Positions 24,565 to 33,972 of a stretch of DNA of 64,000 bases are shown piece after piece. Source of the stretch: Gluconobacter kondonii. GTDB taxonomy: Bacteria > Pseudomonadota > Alphaproteobacteria > Acetobacterales > Acetobacteraceae. The notes beneath the pieces are model-generated. The model saw nothing but the letters and a program-made list of their open reading frames with translations, was not told the DNA's origin and did not search any database. Position 1 is the first letter of the stretch; each line of letters starts with the position of its first letter. The position numbers and the translations under genes are program-made. The stretch is taken from NCBI RefSeq assembly GCF_002723995.1, contig NZ_BEWP01000002.1:186001-250000 (forward strand), in the 5' to 3' direction.

Positions 24565-26277
24565 ATGTCCGAATTAGATTATAGAATAGATAGTTTTGAT
24601 TTTTCTAATCATGATTTTTCTAAAATCAAAATAGACGGATGGTTCTTTAATCATAAGAAAAAAATAAATGGAATTTTTTTTCATATTGGCAACACAAAAC
24701 ATAATCTTGACTCTTACGGACTCGATAGCCCAGATGTGTTTCAAATAATTGGGGGGAATTCTCAAAATTGTCGCTTCAGTCAATTTATATTTCTCCCTGA
24801 AAATATTTTTTTTGAAGATATTTCTTCATCATTTTGTATTGTAGAATACGCAGACAATACGTTTGAAATTGTTCGTTTTGATGGACCAGACCGTCAGAAA
24901 TGGGCCATCTCCAAATGCAGAAATTTTTCCGAACTACGAATCCACATGGGCGTTCGGGCATGGGATCGCGCAACACTACGCCATCATTTACAGGAAATAG
25001 AAAAACTTACGGGAATAGCCAAACCAGGCGTCGTCATTGGATATTCTGATGACCCAAGACTATATCGGGTAGCTCATGAATACGGATGGGATTACGTTTC
25101 TGCACACAACAAAACAGATCTTCCATTTGAAACCCTTGCTTCCTTCTATTTGAGAACAGTCCTGAGTAGTGATGTTGTAATTCTAATTTCTGATATCCGC
25201 CCATCATATCAAAATTGGGATAGTCGTTGGATATTTGGAGTACTCAATTTTGGTTCAATTGCTTGTTTTCCACCAGAGCAGATCCAAAAACCTCTTCGCG
25301 GCGAGGGTAGTTGGAATAATCCTTTCCAGATTTCTGACCTAAATAAAACCAACCTGGCAGCATTTACGGCACCTGATATCGAATTATTTGGTCTTCCTGG
25401 TCTGCGTTCGCGTGCACCCATCACAATAGAAGAAAACAAAAATCCGACGCCTTCGCAAATCGTTTACGCCCTTAATTCTGAAATTATTCCCGTTACATCA
25501 AAGGAAGAAAATCAACCGGCGTTCATGATGCCATTTGCGGAATGCATTGCACCATCAACGAAACAGAGAGAGTGCTTAAAAAGTATTCTGCTGGATGCGT
25601 ACCCCCTACCTTCGCGATACGATCCTAAAAATAGATTAACCAATGATCAGAAATTATTTTCTCATTTTATAAGCCTTGGTGACAATTGTGAGTTTGGATT
25701 AATCCAACGTGAAGTCGGCTTGGAACCTCTTGATCTATTTAGATTTGGAGGAATTCAGGAAATAAAAAACCTTATCAAAGCGTTTGATGAGAACCTGCAT
25801 GCTCTCGGGACACTTGATGATACTAAAATATATGAAGCAGTCGGCGAGTGGATTTCCAGTAGCGACCATTATGGCGTGACCTTTCATACTCATCGATATG
25901 TTCATGATTCATCGCGTGAAGATGTTCGTGTAAGCGAACAGAAAAAACTACGGTATCTTGCCAGAAAAACTCTCGAGGATCTTGAAGAAGGAACCAAAAT
26001 CCTTGTTCGGAAATCCAATGATGTCATCACAGATGATGAAGCCCGTGCTCTCTATCGAGCTGTCAGACGGCATGGAAACTGCCCGATCCTCATAGTGACG
26101 CAAGCATCTGGCAAAACAGACCTCAATACAGTGGAAGATTGGGGAGATGGATTATTACGAGGCTATATTTCACATTTCGCGCCTTATGCCGAAGCATATT
26201 CAGGATCAGTAGAAGAATGGAGGGATCTCTGCGGAGCCGCCCTTGCTCTTTTAGCCCCGAAAATGGAAATGAATTGA
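24565..26277 (+). CDS. Unknown protein, first gene of an AT-rich FkbH/ACP cassette
   Basis: 570 residues from ATG 24565, only a weak AGG upstream. Codon use is far more AT-rich than in all neighbours. Residues about 15-80 (KIKIDGWFFNHKKKINGIFF, PDVFQII, QFIFLP) look like the beta-sandwich GWxx domain attached to many glycan enzymes. Residues 125-270 form an unidentified alpha/beta domain. Residues 365-560 start ISLGDNCEFGLIQRE and LFRFGG, which resembles the G-x-N-C opening of DUF1796-type putative cysteine hydrolases (Cys375), but without proof. FkbH begins two bases after the stop. A surface-glycan role is inferred from these neighbours only. Confidence 0.7.
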   Translation: MSELDYRIDSFDFSNHDFSKIKIDGWFFNHKKKINGIFFHIGNTKHNLDSYGLDSPDVFQIIGGNSQNCRFSQFIFLPENIFFEDISSSFCIVEYADNTFEIVRFDGPDRQKWAISKCRNFSELRIHMGVRAWDRATLRHHLQEIEKLTGIAKPGVVIGYSDDPRLYRVAHEYGWDYVSAHNKTDLPFETLASFYLRTVLSSDVVILISDIRPSYQNWDSRWIFGVLNFGSIACFPPEQIQKPLRGEGSWNNPFQISDLNKTNLAAFTAPDIELFGLPGLRSRAPITIEENKNPTPSQIVYALNSEIIPVTSKEENQPAFMMPFAECIAPSTKQRECLKSILLDAYPLPSRYDPKNRLTNDQKLFSHFISLGDNCEFGLIQREVGLEPLDLFRFGGIQEIKNLIKAFDENLHALGTLDDTKIYEAVGEWISSSDHYGVTFHTHRYVHDSSREDVRVSEQKKLRYLARKTLEDLEEGTKILVRKSNDVITDDEARALYRAVRRHGNCPILIVTQASGKTDLNTVEDWGDGLLRGYISHFAPYAEAYSGSVEEWRDLCGAALALLAPKMEMN

Positions 26278-26278
26278 C

Positions 26279-28192
26279 ATGTCAACACCCCAACTCGCCT
26301 GGCTTCCGGACCCGACTGTCACAACGAAGGGTCATCTTTGGGATCAACGCCTTTCACAGGCAAAAGACGCTGCTCCTGACTGGGACACGCTGCTGGACCT
26401 TGCGCGTTATAATCTGAACTTCATGCGGACGATGAAGCTGGATCGCGTCCTAACGCGACAGTTCCCGGAGCCTCCTGCACATCTCTCCGTCAAACCCGTT
26501 CGCCTTGCGCTTCTTGGTTCTTCCACAATCAATCATCTCGTCCCGTCACTTCGGGTCGCAGCTTTAAGACATGGTATCTGGCTCACGGTGCATACCGGAG
26601 AGTATGGAAGCTATCGACAGGAGCTCGGACAGGATGACGAAGCTCTTAAAGAATTCGCACCCACACTCATTCTTCTCCTTCTGGATGCGCGACATATCGC
26701 GGGCTTTCTTCCACGCAATGCCGATCAGGCCACAGCCGATATGGCATGTCAGGAGGTTGTTGAGAGTCTGCTTCCCGAATGCTGGCGAGAAGCCAAAAGC
26801 CGCTACGGCTGCCCTGTTCTTCAGACGTCTTTTCTCCCTGTTTTCCCACGTCTCATGGGAAGCGCAGAGGCTCTCCTTCCCTCATCGTCAGCCAACTTCA
26901 TAACGCGCATCAATTCACTTCTGGCCGCAAGCTGTCACAAGCATGGCGCAATCTTTGTCGATCTGGCCGCTGAGGCAACACAATACGGTCTTGAGGCATG
27001 GTATGATCCATCACTCTGGTGGCGTGCCAAACAGGAAATTGCCCCGGGTGCAGCTCCTGCTTTTGGCGAACTCGTAGGCCGCAGTCTGGCCGCACTGGCT
27101 GGCCGCTCATCGAAATGCCTTGTGCTGGATCTCGATAATACTCTTTGGGGAGGCGTTATTGGAGATGATGGTCTGGATGGTATTGAGCTTGGGCAGGGAA
27201 GCCCTTTAGGCGAAGCTTTTGTCGCTTTGCAGGATTTTGCGCTGCGCCTGAGCCGCAGGGGCGTTGTTCTGGCAGTCTGCTCCAAAAACGATGAGGTAAA
27301 TGCCCGTTTGCCTTTTCAAAAACATCCAGAAATGATCCTGCGCGAAAAAGATATCGGGTGTTTTGTCGCCAACTGGAACGACAAAGCAGAAAATATTCGC
27401 GAAATTGCTTCACGCCTCAATATCGGCCTCGATTCCATAGTGTTTGTGGATGACAATCCATTTGAACGCTCTCGGGTGCGAGAAGCCTTGCCGATGGTCA
27501 ATGTTCCAGAAATACCAGAAGATCCCACACTCGTTCCCGATGCGGTCGCAGCAGCCGGATATTTTGATCTCATTGAGCTCAGTGCTGAAGATCTCAATCG
27601 AAGTGATCAGTATCAGGCTAATCTGCAGCGGCAATCTTTGCAGGAAAGCGCTACGGATCTTGACAGCTATTTGAACGGGTTAGACATGACCCTGATTTAT
27701 GGCGCGTTCAACTCAACCAATCTTTCGCGAATTACACAGCTTATCAATAAGAGCAATCAGTTCAACCTGACAACACGCCGTTATAGTCAGGATGACCTGA
27801 CAGCACTAATGGCTGATGACACAGCTTTTGGTCTGTGGTTCCGTTTGACCGACCGCTTCGGAGATAATGGTCTGATTGCGGTTGTCATAGGGCGGGACGC
27901 TGCCGAAGGAATTGTGGATATTGATACATGGCTGATGAGCTGCAGGGTTCTGGGCCGTGGCGTAGAAGAAGCAACGCTCAGCGTTATTGCGGCTCAGGCT
28001 CGCGCAAGAGGAGCAATAGCGCTTAGGGGAACGTACCTGCCCACGCTCAAGAATAGCATGGTCGCGGACATGTATTCCCGCCTTGGCTTTACATTACTGG
28101 AAGACAGGGGAATAGAAGGAAAGTCATACATCCTTCCTCTGGCGGAATGGATGCCCGCAGCAACCTCTATTACCTTAAGTTCGGAGTTTTAA
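26279..28192 (+). CDS. FkbH-like HAD-superfamily protein with SGNH-like N-terminus
   Basis: 637 residues. The N-terminal 270 residues have LALLGSSTINHLVP and a distal FVDLAAE, resembling an SGNH-like segment. The HAD core reads CLVLDLDNTLWGGVIGDDG (284-298), AVCSKNDE and IVFVDDNPFERSRV. The C-terminal 160 residues are GNAT-like (LINKSNQFNLTTRRYS, DTWLMSCRVLGRGVEEA). FkbH proteins turn 1,3-bisphosphoglycerate into glyceryl groups on an acyl carrier protein; an ACP gene follows three bases downstream, which fits. No polyketide synthase is nearby, so the glyceryl unit may go to a glycan. Composition shifts back toward the genome average along the gene. Confidence 0.88.
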   Translation: MSTPQLAWLPDPTVTTKGHLWDQRLSQAKDAAPDWDTLLDLARYNLNFMRTMKLDRVLTRQFPEPPAHLSVKPVRLALLGSSTINHLVPSLRVAALRHGIWLTVHTGEYGSYRQELGQDDEALKEFAPTLILLLLDARHIAGFLPRNADQATADMACQEVVESLLPECWREAKSRYGCPVLQTSFLPVFPRLMGSAEALLPSSSANFITRINSLLAASCHKHGAIFVDLAAEATQYGLEAWYDPSLWWRAKQEIAPGAAPAFGELVGRSLAALAGRSSKCLVLDLDNTLWGGVIGDDGLDGIELGQGSPLGEAFVALQDFALRLSRRGVVLAVCSKNDEVNARLPFQKHPEMILREKDIGCFVANWNDKAENIREIASRLNIGLDSIVFVDDNPFERSRVREALPMVNVPEIPEDPTLVPDAVAAAGYFDLIELSAEDLNRSDQYQANLQRQSLQESATDLDSYLNGLDMTLIYGAFNSTNLSRITQLINKSNQFNLTTRRYSQDDLTALMADDTAFGLWFRLTDRFGDNGLIAVVIGRDAAEGIVDIDTWLMSCRVLGRGVEEATLSVIAAQARARGAIALRGTYLPTLKNSMVADMYSRLGFTLLEDRGIEGKSYILPLAEWMPAATSITLSSEF

Positions 28193-28194
28193 AA

Positions 28195-28437
28195 ATGAAC
28201 CGTAACGATGTTGTTGAACAGATTACGAAGATCTTTCAAGATGTTTTCGACGATCCCAATCTTACCCTGAAAGATGACACAACTGCCCAGGATATTCCGG
28301 GATGGGACTCCGTTGCCATGATCAACATCATTGTGGCTATCGAAGAGCATTTCAACATCCGTCTGAAAACGCGGGAAATTGATGCTCTGAAATCAGTGGG
28401 CGATCTCTACGAAACCGTTCTCACCAAAGTATCCTGA
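28195..28437 (+). CDS. Stand-alone acyl carrier protein
   Basis: 80 residues starting at ATG 28195 with GGAG eight bases upstream, inside the end of FkbH. The four-helix ACP fold is plain: VVEQITKIFQDVFDD, then the phosphopantetheine site GWDSVAMINIIVAIEEHF with Ser39, and LKSVGDLYETV. It differs from the housekeeping fatty-acid ACP (DSLD motif) and is the type used by FkbH-like loading systems. It probably carries the glyceryl or acyl group made by the neighbouring HAD protein. Confidence 0.9.
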   Translation: MNRNDVVEQITKIFQDVFDDPNLTLKDDTTAQDIPGWDSVAMINIIVAIEEHFNIRLKTREIDALKSVGDLYETVLTKVS

Positions 28438-28514
28438 GAGACGGGTTTCAGCCTATCTGTATTTTGCGAACAGCAATAAAACCCCAGAAGGACCATTGAT
28501 AATTAATTGATGCT

Positions 28515-28545
28515 CTGAGCCACTCTCTGAGGATTGATGGCTCAG
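28515..28545. other. Inverted repeat between convergent ACP and protease genes
   Basis: CTGAGCCA and TGGCTCAG form a perfect eight-base stem around a 15-base loop, overlapping the protease stop codon. There is no T-run, so a termination role is uncertain. Confidence 0.35.
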
Positions 28546-29798
28546 TCATCCGCATCCTGCGGACGCGGACCAATATGAATGGGCAGTGTCAGAGACTGTT
28601 TGCCGCGCCGGATGCGGAAACTCAGGACCACGCCCGGACGCGCCGCCGCGATACTGCGCAGAAGCATCCGCGCGCTGGTGACGGGCACATTGTCCACTTG
28701 CGTCACGATATCTCCGCGCCGCAGACCGCCCTTCTGCGCCGGGCCACCATTATCGACACCGGCAATCCCGATGGCGGTATCACCATCATCGAGCGTGATG
28801 CCGAGCCAGCCATGTTCGGCATGGCCCGTCGCCTCAATTTCCGCGACGATCGGGGCCACGATTTCGGACGGAATGCCGAACCCGATCCCCACAGACCCGC
28901 CCGCAGGCGTCACGATGGCGGCATTCACGGCCACGACCTGCCCGCGCATGTTGAAGGCCGGCCCGCCCGAATTTCCCGGATTGATCGGAGCATCAAGCTG
29001 GATGAAGTCGTCAAGCGACCCGATCCCCAGATCGCGCCCGACCGCCGAGACAATCCCCGCCGTAACGGACGATCCGAACCCGAACGGATTGCCCGCAACG
29101 AGAATCCAGTCCCCGATATCGGTCTGCTGGCTGTCGCCCCACGTGACATGCGGAAGCGGCTCGGGGCTGTCGACCTTGATGACGGCAATATCCGTCAGCG
29201 GGTCGGCCCCCAGCAGACGCGCTGGCATTTCATGCCCGTTGGACAGCGAGACCACGACCTTGTCCGCCCCGCCCACGACATGGCGGTTGGTCACGATAAT
29301 GCCGGACGGATCGACGATAAAGCCCGACCCTGCGCCGACCATTTCTTCCTGCTGGCGTTTCATACGATCCCGGTAGCGCTTTTCGAGCGGCGTACCACGG
29401 ATCTGCGGTGGAGTATGGTCGTGTCCGTCAGGGCTGTTCTGGGTGATGGCGATGTTGACCACGGCCGGGATCACCTGCCTCACCAGCGGGGCGAAACTCA
29501 GCGGGCCATATTTGACCAGAAGCGGCGGCAAAGCGGGGGCAGGAGCCGGGACGACGGCGGGCTGTGTCGGGATGCCATGCGCGTCCGTATTTTCGCCCGC
29601 GACGGTGCGGTCAGGGATGATGGTCGGAAGCAGTTTCGGCGCGGGAGCCGGCATGGCCGCCGACTTCTGCGGCTGTTCCACGGGATGTGCAACGCTCTGC
29701 GGGCTGTTGCCATGACCGCGCAGGGCCAGCATCAGCCCCACCGTCACCACAGTGGCCGTTCCGGCACCGATCGCAGCAGCCTGCAGGGTGCGGTTCAT
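28542..29798 (-). CDS. DegP/DegQ-type periplasmic serine protease with one PDZ domain
   Basis: 418 residues. An N-terminal hydrophobic segment (residues 7-26) acts as signal or membrane anchor, then a long Pro/Ala-rich stretch to about residue 95. The trypsin-like domain has the triad His173 (TNRHVVGGAD), Asp203 (PLTDIAVIKVD) and Ser277 (PGNSGGPAF). A single PDZ follows (GLRRGDIVTQVDNVPV). One PDZ and a membrane-proximal Pro-rich tether make it DegS-like in layout, though DegQ-like in the loop before the catalytic domain. The probable role is envelope protein quality control. It follows hrpB by 75 bases. Confidence 0.88.
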   Translation of the reverse strand: MNRTLQAAAIGAGTATVVTVGLMLALRGHGNSPQSVAHPVEQPQKSAAMPAPAPKLLPTIIPDRTVAGENTDAHGIPTQPAVVPAPAPALPPLLVKYGPLSFAPLVRQVIPAVVNIAITQNSPDGHDHTPPQIRGTPLEKRYRDRMKRQQEEMVGAGSGFIVDPSGIIVTNRHVVGGADKVVVSLSNGHEMPARLLGADPLTDIAVIKVDSPEPLPHVTWGDSQQTDIGDWILVAGNPFGFGSSVTAGIVSAVGRDLGIGSLDDFIQLDAPINPGNSGGPAFNMRGQVVAVNAAIVTPAGGSVGIGFGIPSEIVAPIVAEIEATGHAEHGWLGITLDDGDTAIGIAGVDNGGPAQKGGLRRGDIVTQVDNVPVTSARMLLRSIAAARPGVVLSFRIRRGKQSLTLPIHIGPRPQDADD

Positions 29799-29873
29799 GG
29801 GAAACAGGACAGGAACATCGTCATACCGAATCTGCTAACACAGAATTGTTCCACATCCCAAGATCCTGACGAT

Positions 29874-32372
29874 TCAGCGCCCCTGCTGAGATTTCGAACG
29901 CGGTTTCGGCGGCTCTGCCGTTGCAGGGTCCTCGGGCCAGTCATGGCGCGGATAGCGGCCCCGCATGTCCCGGCGCATATCGGCCCAGCTTCCTTTCCAG
30001 AAGCCCTCCAGATCCGCCGTGATCGCCTGCGGACGTCCGGCGGGGGACAGCAGCGCGCATTGCAGGGCAAGCTGTCCATCCGCGAGTTCCGGCGTCCGGG
30101 CCGTGCCGTAAAAGGCCTGCGCGCGGGCGGAAACCGTAGGAACCGCGCCGGTATAGTCGATATCGTGCGTGCTGGCCTTCAGCGTCAGGCGCGGCGGGAG
30201 TTTCCGGTCCAGCGCGGACAAATCGGCATAGTCCAGCCGCGCGCGCAGGATGGACAGCAGGTCCAGTGCCCTGACCTGCGCGAGCCGGTCACATCCCGCA
30301 AGATATGGCTCCAGCCATTCCAGAGACGCCGCCAGCCCGTCATCGGACAGGTCCGGCAGATGCGGCGCGTAGGTCGCGCGGGCATGGGCCACGCGGGCCT
30401 GAAACTGACGTCCAGCCTCCGTCCATGTCAGGGCCTGCGCCGGAGTCGCGGCGATCTGCTGCATCAGCAGGCTCTGCGCTTCCTCGGGGCTGATCTCCCC
30501 GTTGCGGTCCCGCAGGACCAGCGCGCCCAGACGGAGCCTACGACGGGCGATGATGCGGCCGGATGTCCCGTCCAGCGTCGTCTCGACCTGCTCGCGGGTC
30601 CGGTCCAGAAGGGTCTGGGGCAGGTTTTCAGCGTCCAACGGGGCTGCGAGCGTGATTTCCGTTGAGGTCCGCGTATGGAACGCCGCCCCGGCTAGCAGTT
30701 TCTCACGGGCCAGCGGGTCATTGGCCGAGACGCGGGCACTTCCCCCGCCCGCCAGACGGAAACGCCCAAGCTCGCCCGCCGCCTGCGCCACACGATCCGG
30801 AAAACCTGCGGCCAGCAGCGCCCCCGCATGGTCCGGCAGCGGGATCAGCGGCACGTCCCGCTCTCCCATCCGGCGCAGGAAGCGTTTGGCGGACTGACGC
30901 ATATGGAACAGGCTGGCCCGATCCGCCCTCGGATCGTCATGCTCGAACAGGGCGAAGCGGAGGCGGATATCGGCTCCCGGCACAGGGCCAGAAGGGCGGT
31001 TCGGGCGTGGACGGAGCGGGTCGCGCTCTTCCAGCAGAGCCGCCAGACAGGCTGCTGTCACGCGCTCCGGCAAGGTCCGGGCCGCGCACAGCATCGCGGC
31101 CAGACGCGGATGCGTGCCGAGGGACGCCATACGCTTGCCAAGCGCCGTAATGCGGTTGGCATCATCCAGCGCGCCGAGTTCCCGCAGCAGTTCGCGCCCG
31201 CCCGCCAGAACGCCGGAAGGCGGCGTGTCCAGCAGCGGCAGACTGTCCGGAACCGTGCCCATCACTTCCTGCCAGGCGGCGGTGACGAGTGCGAAATCCG
31301 TCAGATCGGCCACGAGAATTTCCGGCGCATCCTGCGGGCGCAGGCTGCGCTGCGTCATCTCCGACCACAGACGGATGGCAATGCCCGGAGACTGCCGTCC
31401 CGCGCGACCTGCGCGCTGGGTGGCGGTAGCGCGGGAAATCTTCAGCGTTTCCAACCGCGACAGGCCCGTATTCGGGTCAAGCCGCGGGGCACGACGCAGA
31501 CCACCATCCACAACAATCCGCACGCCCGAGACCGTGACGGACGTCTCGGCAATGGACGTCGCCAGCACGACGCGGCGCGTGTCGGACGGTGCAATGGCGC
31601 GGTCCTGATCTTCGGTCGTCTGTTCGCCGTGCAGCGGAAAAACCGGGACCGTGCCGTCCAGCAGCGCCTGCGTGCGCCGGATTTCGCCAACGCCGGGCAG
31701 GAACGCGAGAATATCGCCGTCTTCTTCCGCCAGCGCCTGACGAATGGTGCGGGCACAGGCTTCGGGCAGGTCCCGCATATGGGGAATGTCGCGGGTGTGC
31801 CGGATGTCGATGGGGAACTGGCGGCCTTCGCTCTCGATCAGCGGGGCGTTCATCAGCGTCGTGAACGCGCGACCATCCGGTGTGGCGGACATGGCCAGAA
31901 TCCGCAGATCGGGCCGCATTTCGCGCTGCATGTCCAGACAGAACGCCAATGCCGCATCCAGATCCAGCGAGCGTTCATGCACTTCATCGAACAGTACCGC
32001 GCCCACACCATCGAGCAGCGGATCAGTCAGCAGGCGGCGCAGAAGCAGCCCCTCGGTCACGACTTCGATGCGCGTTCTGGCAGACATTGCGGAATCGGTA
32101 CGCGTGCGGAATCCCACGATGCCACCCGGCTTCTCACCCAGCGACGACGCCATGCGCGAGGCCGCCCCACGCACCGCCACGCGACGTGGCTCCACGAGGA
32201 TCAGACGCTGCGTGCCGAGCCACGGTGCGTCCAGAAGGGCGAGCGGCGTCAGAGTCGTCTTGCCCGCACCCGGAGGCGCGACGAGAACGGCGTTGGGCTG
32301 CGTCTGTAACGTCGCCAGAAGCTCCGGCAGAATCGCCGTGACGGGAAGTTCGGGAGGAAGAATGAAGGTCAG
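29874..32372 (-). CDS. hrpB: ATP-dependent helicase HrpB, non-canonical start
   Basis: 832 residues if translation begins at CTG 32372. A DEAH-box helicase: Walker A VAPPGAGKTTLTPLALL, motif Ia EPRRVAVR, motif II DEVHERSLD, SAT, QRAGRAGRQ, then the long HrpB C-terminal domain. The Walker A region is in frame and essential, yet between the in-frame TAA at about 32411-32413 and a GTG past Walker A (32195) there is no ATG, GTG or TTG; only CTG 32372 or ATT 32363 fit the family length. GTG 32195 would delete Walker A. The 80-bp repeat at 32411-32490 abuts the 5' end. RNA substrates of HrpB are unknown. Confidence 0.85.
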   Translation of the reverse strand: MTFILPPELPVTAILPELLATLQTQPNAVLVAPPGAGKTTLTPLALLDAPWLGTQRLILVEPRRVAVRGAASRMASSLGEKPGGIVGFRTRTDSAMSARTRIEVVTEGLLLRRLLTDPLLDGVGAVLFDEVHERSLDLDAALAFCLDMQREMRPDLRILAMSATPDGRAFTTLMNAPLIESEGRQFPIDIRHTRDIPHMRDLPEACARTIRQALAEEDGDILAFLPGVGEIRRTQALLDGTVPVFPLHGEQTTEDQDRAIAPSDTRRVVLATSIAETSVTVSGVRIVVDGGLRRAPRLDPNTGLSRLETLKISRATATQRAGRAGRQSPGIAIRLWSEMTQRSLRPQDAPEILVADLTDFALVTAAWQEVMGTVPDSLPLLDTPPSGVLAGGRELLRELGALDDANRITALGKRMASLGTHPRLAAMLCAARTLPERVTAACLAALLEERDPLRPRPNRPSGPVPGADIRLRFALFEHDDPRADRASLFHMRQSAKRFLRRMGERDVPLIPLPDHAGALLAAGFPDRVAQAAGELGRFRLAGGGSARVSANDPLAREKLLAGAAFHTRTSTEITLAAPLDAENLPQTLLDRTREQVETTLDGTSGRIIARRRLRLGALVLRDRNGEISPEEAQSLLMQQIAATPAQALTWTEAGRQFQARVAHARATYAPHLPDLSDDGLAASLEWLEPYLAGCDRLAQVRALDLLSILRARLDYADLSALDRKLPPRLTLKASTHDIDYTGAVPTVSARAQAFYGTARTPELADGQLALQCALLSPAGRPQAITADLEGFWKGSWADMRRDMRGRYPRHDWPEDPATAEPPKPRSKSQQGR

Positions 32373-32410
32373 AACGCAGCCCCCGCACTGGCAACACCAG
32401 CCAGCAGTTT

Positions 32411-32490
32411 AAAAGTTTTTGGTGAAGCTTTTTTCAAAAAGCTTCAGAGACCTCCGCCTTTTTGAAAAAAGGCGGAACCCAAAAACTTTT
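32411..32490. repeat. 80-bp three-armed palindromic repeat, copy 1
   Basis: Outer arms AAAAGTTTTTGG and CCAAAAACTTTT are perfect 12-base inverted repeats. Inside are two perfect hairpins: GAAGCTTTTT/AAAAAGCTTC with a TC loop and CCGCCTTTTT/AAAAAGGCGG with a GA loop. The three stems form a cloverleaf. It lies between the nitroreductase stop and hrpB, both minus strand. It matches the copy at 43991-44070 in 79 of 80 positions. It is probably a non-autonomous mobile or REP-like element. Confidence 0.85.
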
Positions 32491-32502
32491 CTCTGTATCT
32501 TC

Positions 32503-33333
32503 TTACCGCAATGGAAAGCCGAGTTTGTGCAGCACTGTGCGCATGACGTGCCGTCCGCTCAGGCCCTTGAAGCTGTCCACACGTTTGGCCACCGTTTCCG
32601 ACCAGGCACGCGACGACAGGCCTTGTTCCTTCTGGTAGTCGTCCGCGATCCGGTCATAGGCCGCGATGCCTGCAGCTTCGTTTTCAGTGCTATAGCGCTC
32701 GCGGTGCAGGACCACATCCTGACCCAGACGCGGTTTGTGGCCGTTCTGGGCTGCGGGATCGGGCTGGCCGACGCACAGGCCCACGACTGCAACAGACCGC
32801 GGCGGCAGGGACAGGAGGCGTGCCACTTCTTCGGGATGGTTGCGCAGGCCGCCGATATAGACCGTGCCCAACCCGAGGGACTCGAAGGCGGTTACGGCGT
32901 TCTGGGCCGCAATACCGGTATCGAGCGTCGCCATGAGAAAGATTTCTTCATAGTCGAGCGCTTCGTGTCCCGTTCCTGCCCGCTCTGCGATCCGCTCCAG
33001 CCGAGACAGATCCACGATCCATGCGAGGAACAGAGGCGCAACTTCGATATGCTTCTGGCCACCGCACAGTTCAGCCAACTTTGCCCGCGTTTCCGGGTTT
33101 TCGACGGCCACGACGGACCAGACCTGAAGATTGCTGGAGGTTGCAGCTGAGGACGCCGCCGCAATCCCGGCCTCCAGCGTGCCTTCAGGCAGGGCATCCG
33201 GCAGATAGGCCCGGACCGAATGATGCGACAGCAGCAGGTCGAGCACCGCATTGTCCGGCAGGGTTTCCGGCGCCGCCGTGCGGTACCGTGTCTGCCACAG
33301 TGCGGAAATCCGTTCGGAAGAGGTGCCCGACAT
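32503..33333 (-). CDS. Nitroreductase-family flavoprotein (NfsA-like)
   Basis: 276 residues. The FMN-dependent nitroreductase fold is seen in SHHSVRAYLPDALPEG, AAASSAATSSNLQVWSVVAV, LDTGIAAQNAVTAFESLGLGTVYIGG and VGLCVGQPD; the tail YDRIADDYQKEQG is typical of the NfsA/Frp oxygen-insensitive class that uses NADPH. Substrates may be nitroaromatics, quinones or flavins. It lies upstream of hrpB with the 80-bp repeat between them, and 22 bases downstream of apt. Confidence 0.85.
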   Translation of the reverse strand: MSGTSSERISALWQTRYRTAAPETLPDNAVLDLLLSHHSVRAYLPDALPEGTLEAGIAAASSAATSSNLQVWSVVAVENPETRAKLAELCGGQKHIEVAPLFLAWIVDLSRLERIAERAGTGHEALDYEEIFLMATLDTGIAAQNAVTAFESLGLGTVYIGGLRNHPEEVARLLSLPPRSVAVVGLCVGQPDPAAQNGHKPRLGQDVVLHRERYSTENEAAGIAAYDRIADDYQKEQGLSSRAWSETVAKRVDSFKGLSGRHVMRTVLHKLGFPLR

Positions 33334-33355
33334 ATCGTGTCCCTTATTCGTCGCC

Positions 33356-33895
33356 TTACTCGTCGTACGTCATCAGAGCGTTCAGCGGAACGTCCAGTTT
33401 GTCACGCCCCTTCAGATCCGCAAGCTCGATCATTACGGATGCGCCCACGACTTCGGCGCCGACCTTGCGCAGCAGGTCGATGGACGCAGCGAGCGTGCCA
33501 CCCGTCGCCAGCAGATCGTCCAGCACCACAACGCGCTGGCCCGGCTTGATGGCGTCTGCCTGAATGTGCAGCTCGTCCTCGCCATATTCGAGGCCGTATT
33601 TCAGGGAAATGGTCTTGCCCGGCAGCTTGCCCGGCTTACGCAGCATCGTGAAGCCACAGCCCAGACGCAGCGCGAGCGGAGCGGCGGTCAGGAAGCCGCG
33701 GCTCTCGATTCCGGCCAGCATATCGGGCTGCCAGGCGGCGATCGCACGAGCCAGACGCGCGGTGGCGACCTGCCAGGCGTCGGGCGAGCGGATCAGCGTC
33801 GAGATGTCATAGAACAGGATGCCCGGCTTCGGAAAATCCGGAATTTCGCGGATGTAACTCTTGAGATCGAGCGGCTGGGGATCCTGAAACGACAT
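33356..33895 (-). CDS. apt: Adenine phosphoribosyltransferase
   Basis: 179 residues, the usual length. It opens with [21 protein letters not shown] and contains [18 protein letters not shown] and the PRPP-binding [16 protein letters not shown]. It salvages adenine to AMP in the cytoplasm. It is transcribed just ahead of the nitroreductase (22-base gap). Confidence 0.95.
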   Translation of the reverse strand: MSFQDPQPLDLKSYIREIPDFPKPGILFYDISTLIRSPDAWQVATARLARAIAAWQPDMLAGIESRGFLTAAPLALRLGCGFTMLRKPGKLPGKTISLKYGLEYGEDELHIQADAIKPGQRVVVLDDLLATGGTLAASIDLLRKVGAEVVGASVMIELADLKGRDKLDVPLNALMTYDE

Positions 33896-33972
33896 GGTGG
33901 CACGGCTTTCATCTGGTCATGGCAAACAGCGCGGCATGTAGGGGAGTCTCCCCCCCAACTCAAGTCCCGGGC

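Noticed and set aside
30828-32309. 493-codon plus-strand open frame over hrpB
   Set aside because: Antisense to helicase motifs; composition is arginine-rich and not protein-like.
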